A DNA stretch of 64,000 nucleotides from Ruegeria conchae (lineage in GTDB: Bacteria > Pseudomonadota > Alphaproteobacteria > Rhodobacterales > Rhodobacteraceae), in contig NZ_AEYW01000028.1 of assembly GCF_000192475.1 (NCBI RefSeq), positions 1 through 64,000 on the forward strand, in the 5' to 3' direction. The notes under the pieces are model-generated. The model was not told where the DNA came from and did not search any database. It saw only the letters and a program-made list of their open reading frames with translations. Made by a program: the position numbers and the translations under genes. How positions within the stretch are numbered: the first letter of the stretch is position 1; the number at the start of each line of letters is the position of its first letter. This document shows positions 25,186-32,820 of this stretch, one piece after another.

Positions 25186-26241
25186 TCAACCCAACAAATC
25201 TGCTGCCGGGTTTTCCGCGATATCGACATCGTCGTAATATTTCTGCGCCTGGGCCATGGAGCGATGCAAGGAAAGGCGCATGGCAGCCTGGATCGGGGCG
25301 CCATCCAATGCGGCCTGTGTCAGAAAACCCGAGCGCAACCCGTGGGGCGAGGCGAAGTCCTCGGGCAGTCCAGCCAGTCTTAACCGGTGCTTGACGATCT
25401 GATAGATCGCATCCGGACTCAGGCGGCGCTTCAGAACGTTATCGGCTTTGGAGATGGGGCGGAACAGGGGGCCATCCTCTATCCCGCCCACCTCGATCCA
25501 ATGCACTAGCGCCTGGGCCGCGCGGCCCTTGAGCACCAGCCGGGGCGTCTCGCCCTTAGTTGTGGTCTTGGTCTCCAGCAGGGAAATCCAGACCACGCCG
25601 GTCTTTTCAAACTCTTTGAGACTGACATCCTCGCGCATCAACCCAGTGATCTCAGAGCGCCGGCGCCCGCCGCTGGCCCAGCCCAGCATCAGGAGCGCCC
25701 GGTCGCGGCAATCCCGGCGCGAACCGCGACAGGTGTCCAGCAGCTGCTCCAACACATCGCGGGTGATCGGATGGGCAGATTTCGGGGCAGGTGGCCGGGC
25801 AGCGGCGCGGCGGGCCTTGGCTCGGGCCTGTTTCACCTGCGGGCTGTCAAATGGGGAGGAGAGGTTCTTCATTCTATGAAAGGCCAGCCAGGAGGCGATA
25901 CGCCGGTCCAGCGTAGACGGGGCTGGGCAGGAGAGGGACTTGCGCAGCCTTTGTGCGATCAGCGCCTCCGCAGCCTGAAGCGCGCGGTCCTCGTGCGGGG
26001 CGTCGTTTAGATCGCGGGCATGATCGAGGATGAAGGCCAGCGCCGTGGCTTCCGTTTCGGGCCACCGCAACGCCAGATCGAACCGCGCGGACTTCCAAGC
26101 CGTGATGTAGAGCAGATCGCGCTCATAGGCACGCAGCGTGTTGGCGGGCGTGCCACGCACATAAAGATCAGTGAGTGCCTCCTGATCCTCTGCTGAGAGG
26201 GCAGGGGAGGGGGCGGGGAGGTATGGCGCTAAGGCGGTCAT
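25186..26241 (-). CDS. Plasmid-type tyrosine recombinase
   Basis: A 351-residue site-specific recombinase next to repABC. The start chosen is the ATG at 26241 (MTALAPYLPAPSP); an in-frame start further upstream adds 33 residues with no family character. The N-terminal core-binding domain includes GTPANTLRAYERDLLYI. Catalytic elements are the Arg in SGGRRRSEITGL, SPHGLRSGF (His-x-x-Arg), LSLHRS (second His) and QKYYDD (Tyr). Such enzymes often resolve multimers of repABC replicons, which fits the location, but integration into the host chromosome is also possible. A 6-5-6 inverted repeat lies 44 bases upstream of the start. Confidence 0.88.
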   Translation of the reverse strand: MTALAPYLPAPSPALSAEDQEALTDLYVRGTPANTLRAYERDLLYITAWKSARFDLALRWPETEATALAFILDHARDLNDAPHEDRALQAAEALIAQRLRKSLSCPAPSTLDRRIASWLAFHRMKNLSSPFDSPQVKQARAKARRAAARPPAPKSAHPITRDVLEQLLDTCRGSRRDCRDRALLMLGWASGGRRRSEITGLMREDVSLKEFEKTGVVWISLLETKTTTKGETPRLVLKGRAAQALVHWIEVGGIEDGPLFRPISKADNVLKRRLSPDAIYQIVKHRLRLAGLPEDFASPHGLRSGFLTQAALDGAPIQAAMRLSLHRSMAQAQKYYDDVDIAENPAADLLG

Positions 26242-26284
26242 CGCGCCATTCTGCGCCGGTTTTTCGCAAAAATCAATTATACAT

Positions 26285-26301
26285 GATAAGGGATACTTAT
26301 C
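26285..26301. promoter_or_regulatory. Inverted repeat upstream of plasmid recombinase, candidate core site
   Basis: GATAAG-ggata-CTTATC, perfect 6-base arms with a 5-base spacer. A short spacer between inverted recombinase-binding arms resembles a tyrosine recombinase crossover core, but the arms are shorter than usual; an operator for the adjacent gene is equally possible. Confidence 0.35.
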
Positions 26302-26341
26302 GGATATGGTAAGAGTTTGATAGAGTGAGAAATGTAACAAC

Positions 26342-26698
26342 CAAAAAGAGTGAATTTTGCGCGTAATGATGTTATTAGGTTAAACGTAAAGGCTTTGCCG
26401 GGATCTGTTGCGGACCTCGACTGTTGACCTTCATGGAGTTGCACCTCTGATCGTTCTATTCGTCTTGAATAGCCTCCCTGCATTCATTCGATTGGGTAAT
26501 TGCCCGCAGTTTGTTGTAAGAACCGTCTGAGATTGGGTCTTCGCCGCGAGCTCGGCCACCATCATCCCGATGGAACACAGGCTGATCATGCACTAACAAT
26601 CAAACTGGACCAGTCAGATGAGGCCACTCACACAACTGAGTTGGTGTTGGAATTTTTAGTCTAATGACCGTTCAACCAAATCAAGACGACAAGGAAAT
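26342..26698. other. Gap between plasmid recombinase and IS6 element
   Basis: 357 bases with no supported gene. A minus-strand stretch around 26440-26590 reads open in two frames but has no recognisable product or ribosome site. It may be debris from the insertion history at this boundary. Confidence 0.4.
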
Positions 26699-27518
26699 GG
26701 TTCTGTCGCAAACTTTGTCCCTACCTGTCAGGTCGAGTGCATTTCTGGTAGCGCGCACTAGAACTTGACAGGAGCAGGCCGTGACGATCTCATTTAAGGG
26801 TGCGCATTTTCCGAAAGACGTGATCTTGCATGCGGTTTTCTTCTACCTGCGCTACGGTGTTTCATACCGGGATCTGGAAGAAATCATGGCGGAACGTGGC
26901 GTTGATCTGGATCATGCAACGCTAAACCGCTGGGTCAGTCGATATGCAGGCCTCATTGCTGAAGCTGCGCGGTATAGAAAGCGTCCCGCCGACCGTTCGT
27001 GGCGAATGGATGAAACCTATGTGCGGGTCAAAGGCAAATGGGTTTATCTTTACAGAGCGATCGACAAACACGGCAAGACCCTGGATTTCATGTTGTCCGA
27101 GCGCCGGAATAAAGCCGCTGCGACGAAGTTCTTCGCCCGCGCGCTTGAGGTGAACGGTCTACTGCGCAAGATCGTCATCGACAAAAGTGGTGCCAATACA
27201 GCTGGCATCAAGGCGATCAACAAAATGCTCAAGAGCTTTGGTTGTCCAATCCCGATCGAGATGGTCAGGCGCAAATACCTCAATAACATCATTGAACAGG
27301 ATCACCGATTTATCAAACGAAGGATCAGACCCATGCTGGGGTTCAAATCCTTCGCTTCAGCCGCATCTGTCCTGGCAGGCATAGAACTGGTCAACATGAT
27401 CCGCAAAGGTCAATTCACGCCCGGACTCCGTCCGTTTCAGCAGTTCATCCAAATGGCGGGATAAACTGCTCGCCAAATCCACTGATGCTTTGCCATCTAA
27501 AAAGTTTGCGACAGAACC
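26699..27518 (+). mobile_element. IS6-family insertion sequence, copy A
   Basis: An 820-bp element bounded by perfect 18-bp terminal inverted repeats GGTTCTGTCGCAAACTTT at 26699-26716 and 27501-27518. It contains one transposase gene. The flanking octamers (aaggaaat and tatcgaca) differ, so there is no target duplication. This means the element came by replicon fusion or cointegrate resolution, or that one flank was deleted. It directly abuts a glutamine synthetase stub on the right. Confidence 0.92.
26781..27464 (+). CDS. IS6-family transposase, copy A
   Basis: A 227-residue DDE transposase starting at GTG 26781. Catalytic acidic residues lie in WRMDETY, VIDKSGAN and IEQDHRFIKRR. The N-terminal helix-turn-helix (YGVSYRDLEEIMAERGV, TLNRWV) is typical of IS6. 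It appears intact. It is about 80% similar by eye to the transposase of copy B at 63 kb, so the two elements are related but not identical. Confidence 0.93.
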   Translation: MTISFKGAHFPKDVILHAVFFYLRYGVSYRDLEEIMAERGVDLDHATLNRWVSRYAGLIAEAARYRKRPADRSWRMDETYVRVKGKWVYLYRAIDKHGKTLDFMLSERRNKAAATKFFARALEVNGLLRKIVIDKSGANTAGIKAINKMLKSFGCPIPIEMVRRKYLNNIIEQDHRFIKRRIRPMLGFKSFASAASVLAGIELVNMIRKGQFTPGLRPFQQFIQMAG

Positions 27519-27735
27519 TATCGACATGTATGCCGAAGGGCACACTGTCACCGATGCGCCCAAGCTGCCGCTGAACATGCTGGACGCGCTGCGCGAATAT
27601 GACAAGGATGCAGGGTTGAAGGCTGCTATGGGCGAGGAATTCTCGGCCGCTTACCTGAAGATGAAGAAGCAGGAGTGGATGTCTTTTACAAACCACTTTT
27701 CGCGTTGGGAAAAAGAACACACATTGGATGTCTAA
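27519..27735 (+). pseudogene. 3' stub of a GlnT-like glutamine synthetase
   Basis: The frame entering from the IS right end encodes IDMYAEGHTVTDAP, then LPLNMLDALREYDKDAGL, AAMGEEF and WMSFTNHFSRWEKEHTLDV. This matches the C-terminus of class III/GlnT-type glutamine synthetases and related gamma-glutamylamide synthetases. The first roughly 360 codons are missing, and the break coincides exactly with the IS6 inverted repeat at 27518. It is therefore a dead fragment left by insertion plus deletion. Confidence 0.8.
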
Positions 27736-27829
27736 CTGTTTGATCCCATCGCGTTGTTTTAGGATGTTCTGGCCCCGCCAAGTGGGAAGAGTTTGAGCAT
27801 AACAGGCTGACAAATAGAAAGGAGTTCGC

Positions 27830-28474
27830 ATGCGGTTTTTGGCGTCCCTCATATTCATTGGTGTTCTCGCAACCGCTGCGAATTCTGACGTGACCAGTCG
27901 AAATGGCGGTCCAAACAACAGTCAAATGCTGTCAAAGGGTGGTGACGGAGGCGTTGATGGTGTCGCTTTCTTTCGTCCAGTCTTAAGCGGAGTGTTGTAT
28001 CGATCCGGTTTCAAGGGCGGCGACAAGGATCGAACGGGCCTGAGTGAAGAACAACGCGAAACTTTGTGTGATGAAGGGTTTTCAACCGGGTTTTATGCGG
28101 ACTTCGGCAAAAACACTGAATACGGTCGCACCAGTTGCGGAAACGGATCTTTCGACTATCAAAGCGCCAGATCCTCCCGTCCCAGTGCTGTCATGTCGTC
28201 CATACACGAGGTGATTGAAAACCCTGGAAAGGGCCCTGTTCTGGTGCACTGCATGTGGGGCGTTCATTCCTCGGGGGCATTGTCGGCAATGGCGCTCGTT
28301 CAGTTTTGCGGTTGGACGGAAGAAAGGGCCAAGGATTATTGGAATGGTGCCCGAAACGGGGCCCCTTGTTCAGGCGGGTGCGACAAGTGGATTGACACAA
28401 AGTTCTCCAACTTCAGTGTCGACCCAAAGTTGAAAATCTCCACCGAACAACAGGCAGCGATTTGCCCTAAATGA
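27830..28474 (+). CDS. Periplasmic phosphatase-like protein lacking the catalytic Arg
   Basis: A 214-residue protein with a signal peptide (cleavage near AAN-SD). VLYRSGF near residue 55 and VLVHCMWGVHSSGAL near 140 mark the Cys-based dual-specificity phosphatase fold. The CX5R loop reads C141-MWGVH-S147: the nucleophile Cys is kept but the phosphate-binding Arg is replaced by Ser. It may be a pseudophosphatase that binds a phosphorylated partner, or a divergent enzyme. A helical segment (ALVQFCGWTEERAKDYWN) follows, as in active relatives. It is first in a run with a kinase-like gene (20-base gap) and a phosphoesterase gene. A ribosome site (aaaggag) precedes the ATG. Confidence 0.75.
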   Translation: MRFLASLIFIGVLATAANSDVTSRNGGPNNSQMLSKGGDGGVDGVAFFRPVLSGVLYRSGFKGGDKDRTGLSEEQRETLCDEGFSTGFYADFGKNTEYGRTSCGNGSFDYQSARSSRPSAVMSSIHEVIENPGKGPVLVHCMWGVHSSGALSAMALVQFCGWTEERAKDYWNGARNGAPCSGGCDKWIDTKFSNFSVDPKLKISTEQQAAICPK

Positions 28475-28493
28475 TACCGGGAGGACTATCTAA

Positions 28494-29927
28494 ATGAAGT
28501 TCAATCTTCTTGGGTCACTTGCTCTCATTGCACCCACTGCCTTGTGGGCGAACGACGATGTTCTGGGTGAAGCCACGACATTTGATAGTCCCAACGGCAT
28601 TACTGAACGCTGTATTCGGATCGAAAAAGTTCCGACTGGCGAGTACAAGGACAGCGATCTTGAGGAAGAAACTGCCTATTGCGAGATCGATTTCTATGCC
28701 TCCGAAATTGCTATTTGCCCGAAAACCTGGAGCACCAGCCCAGGAATGGCCGTCTACGATATTTCGGAAGGACCCTACACGGGGAACCGTTCTGAATTCG
28801 AGAGAAACGCTTGCAAAGAGGGGAAGGCGGCGAATGATCTGGCCAAGGACAGGGTGGCTAAATTCAAGTCCACCATGAACCAAAAGGGCACCAGTGGAAC
28901 CTTTTCCACGTCTTCACTGCTTTACTATCATTTCTCCAGATATTTCGACGCGACTGTCAAAGTTCCAGTCGCCGTTTGGCGTAGCATGGACGCCCAGGCG
29001 CATTTCTCCGAGGTTGCAGAGCCTGGCCTTGCGATTTCTGGTGGCTCTCGCGGCGGGCGCATGAACCATGAAGGCTGGCGGGTCTTTGCAGCTGCGGACG
29101 CCGACCCGAACTCATACCAACCGACCGATGATCTATTCACCGCAGATCGAACGCAAATATACGGTGTACTGCTTGATAGTCCTGGGCATCGATACGGCTC
29201 GGAAATCAACGGCACCCGCAAGTCTGGTTGGGGGAAAGGCCAAAACCGTGATTTCCAGGAAACGCCTGCTTTCTTGGCTTTGCGTTCCTCAAAACCCCTG
29301 CCAGAGGCTATTGAAGAGGGCGTTAAAGAAGGCCGAAGAGACCGGATGATCAACAAGGATCTCGGCCCCGATGTCAGTGACCAACAGATGGCATTTTGGA
29401 TGCAAGAACTTACCGAGATTGTTCTACTCGACTTCATCTTCAGCCAGCAGGACCGTGTAGGAAACATAGACTTCACACCCTATTGGTATTGGGTCGAAGA
29501 CGGAAAGCTAAAACATAAGAAAACGAAGCACCATCAGCCGAACGATGGAGATATTCCCGCCGACGCATTATTGATCCGTCGCAGCAATCTAAACGACAAC
29601 GATGCTGGCGGGCGTGTCGAGTATGCCAACTTCGCGAAATCTACTCAAATGCTGGAGAAAATGCGGCACTTCTCTCCAAGTACGTATCGGCGCTTGGTTG
29701 CATTGAATAGTGACCTTCAGTCCCAAGGCCCGGTCTATGACTGGTTGTCGCAAAGCTTTGGATTGTCAGACAGACAGATTGCACAAGTTGTCAAAAACAC
29801 TGCGCTGGCAACGTCCATCCTCCAGAGCAATTGTTCTAGTGGTGATTTGATGTTCGACTTGGATCCTGTCGCATTCTTTTTGAGAAACGACACCGAGGTA
29901 GAGGTTGTGGATTGTAATGACCCTTAA
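28494..29927 (+). CDS. Secreted FAM20/HipA-like atypical kinase candidate
   Basis: A 477-residue protein with a signal peptide (cleavage near LWA-ND) and about eight Cys, expected in the periplasm or outside. The C-terminal half shows a plausible atypical-kinase core. FIFSQQDRVGNID places a catalytic-loop Asp at 320 with Asn324, as in the D-R-x-x-N loops of HipA and FAM20C. NLNDNDAGGR (D368/D370) fits the metal-binding DxG position, and MRHFSPSTYRRLVAL resembles the FAM20C segment after DNG. Upstream, a conserved CPKTWSTSPG element and SLLYYHFSRYF fall where the N-lobe should be. I infer kinase activity from motifs only; the nucleotide-binding Lys is not assigned. Confidence 0.6.
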   Translation: MKFNLLGSLALIAPTALWANDDVLGEATTFDSPNGITERCIRIEKVPTGEYKDSDLEEETAYCEIDFYASEIAICPKTWSTSPGMAVYDISEGPYTGNRSEFERNACKEGKAANDLAKDRVAKFKSTMNQKGTSGTFSTSSLLYYHFSRYFDATVKVPVAVWRSMDAQAHFSEVAEPGLAISGGSRGGRMNHEGWRVFAAADADPNSYQPTDDLFTADRTQIYGVLLDSPGHRYGSEINGTRKSGWGKGQNRDFQETPAFLALRSSKPLPEAIEEGVKEGRRDRMINKDLGPDVSDQQMAFWMQELTEIVLLDFIFSQQDRVGNIDFTPYWYWVEDGKLKHKKTKHHQPNDGDIPADALLIRRSNLNDNDAGGRVEYANFAKSTQMLEKMRHFSPSTYRRLVALNSDLQSQGPVYDWLSQSFGLSDRQIAQVVKNTALATSILQSNCSSGDLMFDLDPVAFFLRNDTEVEVVDCNDP

Positions 29928-30858
29928 GCGTTCTGCCCTTGTTGCGGTGATCATTTGGACCAATCTGCTCGCCAGCAAAGGGGCGGCATTGGATGTCATC
30001 GTCATATCGGATTTGAACGGAAGCTACGGTTCGGTAAGATACGATACCCGCGTCGACAAGGCGATTGAGCGCATAATCGAGATTGATCCAGATCTGGTTA
30101 TTTCGACCGGAGATATGGTTGCGGGACAGCGCATTCCCAACTTGTCCGACAAACAGGTCAGGGAGATGTGGAAGGCGTTTCACGAGGCCGTATCAGATCC
30201 TTTAGAGGCTGCCGGCATTCCATTTGCAGTCACGCCAGGAAACCATGATGCCTCTGCCTACCGTGGGTTCGAGCGTGAAAGAAAAATATACGCAGAGGAA
30301 TGGGTTCCGAGAAAACCAGACGTCGATTTCCTGGTTTCAGATGACTACCCACTCTTCTACGCATTTGAGATGCAGGGCATTACTTTTGCGTCTCTGGATG
30401 CAACGACACTAGGACCTCTATCCGGTGACCAGCAGGACCGCCTACAGGAACTGGGTGCAGACGGAGACCCGATTGTCACTTTCAGTCACCTCCCACTTTG
30501 GCCGTTCGCGATCCAACGCGAACGCGAAATCATCGGTGACCCAACACTTGAAAAAATCTATCTGGAAAGCGGTGTTGTTCTGCATCTGTCAGGCCACCAT
30601 CATGCCTTCTACCCCGGTTGGAAAGACGGTGTGGCTTATGTCTCTCAAGCTTGTTTGGGAGGTGGTCCACGGCGGCTTATTGGCGATAGCACCAGATCAC
30701 CTCACAGCTTCACTCATGTTACGTTCCAGCCGAACGGAGAGTTTGGGATAGCAGTATATCGAGGGCCTGATTTCGAAAGGTCGGTAAACTTCAAGTCGCT
30801 CCCGAAAGAGATCAGATCCCCGAATGCGGTGTTGAAACGTTTAGACCTTGTTAAATGA
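29917..30858 (+). CDS. Secreted calcineurin-like metallophosphoesterase
   Basis: A 313-residue protein. ATG 29917 overlaps the preceding gene by 11 bases, with gagg at 29901; a TTG four codons earlier is less likely. The signal peptide ends near GAA-LD. Metallophosphoesterase motifs occur in order: ISDLNGSYGS (DxN in place of the usual DxH, as in a recognised subfamily), STGDMV, TPGNHD, TFSHLP and SGHHH. Two divalent metals and hydrolysis of a phosphomonoester or diester are expected in the periplasm. It is translationally coupled to the kinase-like gene, suggesting that it removes what the kinase adds or acts on the same substrate. Its stop abuts the stop of the convergent DUF4956 gene. Confidence 0.85.
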   Translation: MTLKRSALVAVIIWTNLLASKGAALDVIVISDLNGSYGSVRYDTRVDKAIERIIEIDPDLVISTGDMVAGQRIPNLSDKQVREMWKAFHEAVSDPLEAAGIPFAVTPGNHDASAYRGFERERKIYAEEWVPRKPDVDFLVSDDYPLFYAFEMQGITFASLDATTLGPLSGDQQDRLQELGADGDPIVTFSHLPLWPFAIQREREIIGDPTLEKIYLESGVVLHLSGHHHAFYPGWKDGVAYVSQACLGGGPRRLIGDSTRSPHSFTHVTFQPNGEFGIAVYRGPDFERSVNFKSLPKEIRSPNAVLKRLDLVK

Positions 30859-31638
30859 CTAGAGGTTGAGTTTCAGTTCAACTTTTTCAGGAACCAGATC
30901 GTTTATCATCTCTTCTATCCGAGCTTCTGAAAGTCCACCCGAGGTGATGAACAGTAATGAAACGCGAGATTTTCCGGGGACGTGGTGTTTTCTGACCAGC
31001 TTCCATCCAGCGTCTGCGGCCATAGCTTCAATGGCGCCGCTGACATTCAACGAGTGCTCTTCGTCTGAGGCCTTGAGGGAAATCTCTACACCCTTGTTTC
31101 TTCCACCAAGCCAAATGAAACACCAACATACAACCGCCACCAGTGTGGCCATCAGCGGCAAGCCCAGACCGACCGCAAGACCAAGAACGGTCACGATTAT
31201 CATTTCGACAGTGTCCACCGGATCATCGAGATTGGAGCGGAACCTGAGCAACGCGCCGATGCCAAAGATAACGAAACCGATCATTGAACCGTGCTGAACC
31301 ACCAGAAAACCAACCGCCATACCGATAAGCGCATACAGGAAGAAAAGCCTTGGCATAACTATGTCGCGGACGCTTCTACGGGCTTTACGTCTCACCGGAT
31401 GATAGACGATCAAGCCAGCCAGAATGATCGTGACGATCACATCGAGCGTGAAGAAATACAGTTCCTGTTTGCCACGAAACTGCGTCCACCGGCGTTCGAT
31501 AACGATTTCCGACCCCGAAGCCCCGGCCAGCATCGTCGCAGGGTCGACTTGTGACACCGCAGCACCTGGCAACAGCAGCATCAACAACACGGTCACAAAT
31601 GTGAGGGTCGTATTCAACTTGTCTTCCTTCCTGCTCAC
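30859..31638 (-). CDS. DUF4956 membrane protein
   Basis: A 259-residue protein with an N-terminal signal-like helix (residues 9-28), a periplasmic segment, then four to five transmembrane helices (about 60-180). The diagnostic DUF4956 stretch is FGIGALLRFRSNLDDPVDTVE. The cytoplasmic C-terminus has an alpha/beta look (SRVSLLFITSGGLSEARIEEM). DUF4956 genes are often found beside CotH-like kinases and VTC polyphosphate polymerases, so its place next to a FAM20-like kinase gene supports a shared theme of extracytoplasmic phosphorylation. It is convergent with the phosphoesterase gene, with no bases between the stop codons. Confidence 0.85.
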   Translation of the reverse strand: MSRKEDKLNTTLTFVTVLLMLLLPGAAVSQVDPATMLAGASGSEIVIERRWTQFRGKQELYFFTLDVIVTIILAGLIVYHPVRRKARRSVRDIVMPRLFFLYALIGMAVGFLVVQHGSMIGFVIFGIGALLRFRSNLDDPVDTVEMIIVTVLGLAVGLGLPLMATLVAVVCWCFIWLGGRNKGVEISLKASDEEHSLNVSGAIEAMAADAGWKLVRKHHVPGKSRVSLLFITSGGLSEARIEEMINDLVPEKVELKLNL

Positions 31639-31799
31639 GCCAAAGGCTTACGCTTAACCAAAGGCACATCATGCCCTATTCAATTCAATCGCAACAGGCG
31701 GGATCAGGTAAAGAGATCACAGTGCATTCTTCGGACAACGTATCCGGACTGTGATACGAACGCTGATACAGGGATGTGGTCCAAGCGCGAGAGAATCCA

Positions 31800-32732
31800 A
31801 TGACAGAAAACAGAGTGTTTTCGTCAAAAGCTGAAATTTCACGGTGTTTCTGCAAACTTAGACGACTCGCTTTTGCGGCCAGTTTGGTTGCGGCAGCCTT
31901 CTTGTCTTGGACCGATTTTGCCTGCGCCGAAAGTGCTGGTTTGGTTCTGGTCGATAAATTCAAGGTGGCAGACAAATCAGAGGGATTTTCAGAGCCTTCC
32001 GGCTTGGCAATGTCTAACGCTGAAGGCTTCTTGTGGTCTGTAAGTGATGCCGAACCTAAACTGCACCTACTCGGAGTCGACGGGGTATTGGGAAACTCTT
32101 TCAAGTTGCCAGCATTGGCAGGATCAGATTTGGAGGGTGTTGCACCTCGAAAGGATGGGTCTGTTTTGGTGCTTCAAGAAACTGACCGATCAATCCTAGT
32201 CGTTCACCCAACCGACCCCATTCAACTGACGACAATACCTCTCGCATCTCTTAAAGGTTACCCGACCGCCGCTGCATTACTCGTCGGCAACCCTTTGAAC
32301 AAGGGACCCGAAGGCATCGCCGTTGACCCGGAATCTGGGCGGGTGTTCGTTGGCATTGAGGGACAACCAAGGTTGTTAATGGTGTTATCGCCAGAGCTGG
32401 ACGAAATTATTGAGATCATTCCTTTAGCCCGCGATGCAGGTTTTATCTCCGAGCGTGTAGATGATGATGAACTGGATTTGAGTGGCCTGGCCTGGTCCCG
32501 GTCCTCGCGTTCTCTTTGGATTGTGAGTGACAAAAGCCGTCAGATCTTCGTCTACAATCCAAAATCCAAGTCAGTAAAGTCTATCAGTTTGACGTTCACA
32601 GAAGATGGCGAACAAAAGGAAGTTAAACATCCCGAAGGAATCGCTCTCGATGAGACCAAAGGGCTTCTCTACATCCTGACAGACGACGCCAAGAAATCAC
32701 GGCTTTACGTTTTTAATATCCCCAAATTTTGA
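31800..32732 (+). CDS. Secreted YjiK/SdiA-regulated-type beta-propeller
   Basis: A 310-residue protein of the SdiA-regulated (YjiK) family. A signal sequence lies at about 20-42 (LAFAASLVAAAFLSWTDFACA). Repeated blades are seen as EPSGLAMSN-LWSVSDAEP, DLEGVAPRKDGSVLVLQE, GPEGIAVDPESGRVFVGIE, LSGLAWSRSSRSLWIVSD and HPEGIALDETKGLLYILTD. The acidic loops after each blade suggest calcium binding. The family has no firm enzymatic function. It follows the kinase/phosphoesterase locus and may be part of it, although a convergent gene separates them. Confidence 0.82.
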   Translation: MTENRVFSSKAEISRCFCKLRRLAFAASLVAAAFLSWTDFACAESAGLVLVDKFKVADKSEGFSEPSGLAMSNAEGFLWSVSDAEPKLHLLGVDGVLGNSFKLPALAGSDLEGVAPRKDGSVLVLQETDRSILVVHPTDPIQLTTIPLASLKGYPTAAALLVGNPLNKGPEGIAVDPESGRVFVGIEGQPRLLMVLSPELDEIIEIIPLARDAGFISERVDDDELDLSGLAWSRSSRSLWIVSDKSRQIFVYNPKSKSVKSISLTFTEDGEQKEVKHPEGIALDETKGLLYILTDDAKKSRLYVFNIPKF

Positions 32733-32820
32733 TCGTTAGAGAATGAAGTTCACATCGCCACAATAGCTGACGCAAGTTGTTGCAGCTAGCTTACCATTCC
32801 TCGTCGTTGGTCCACCCTAA

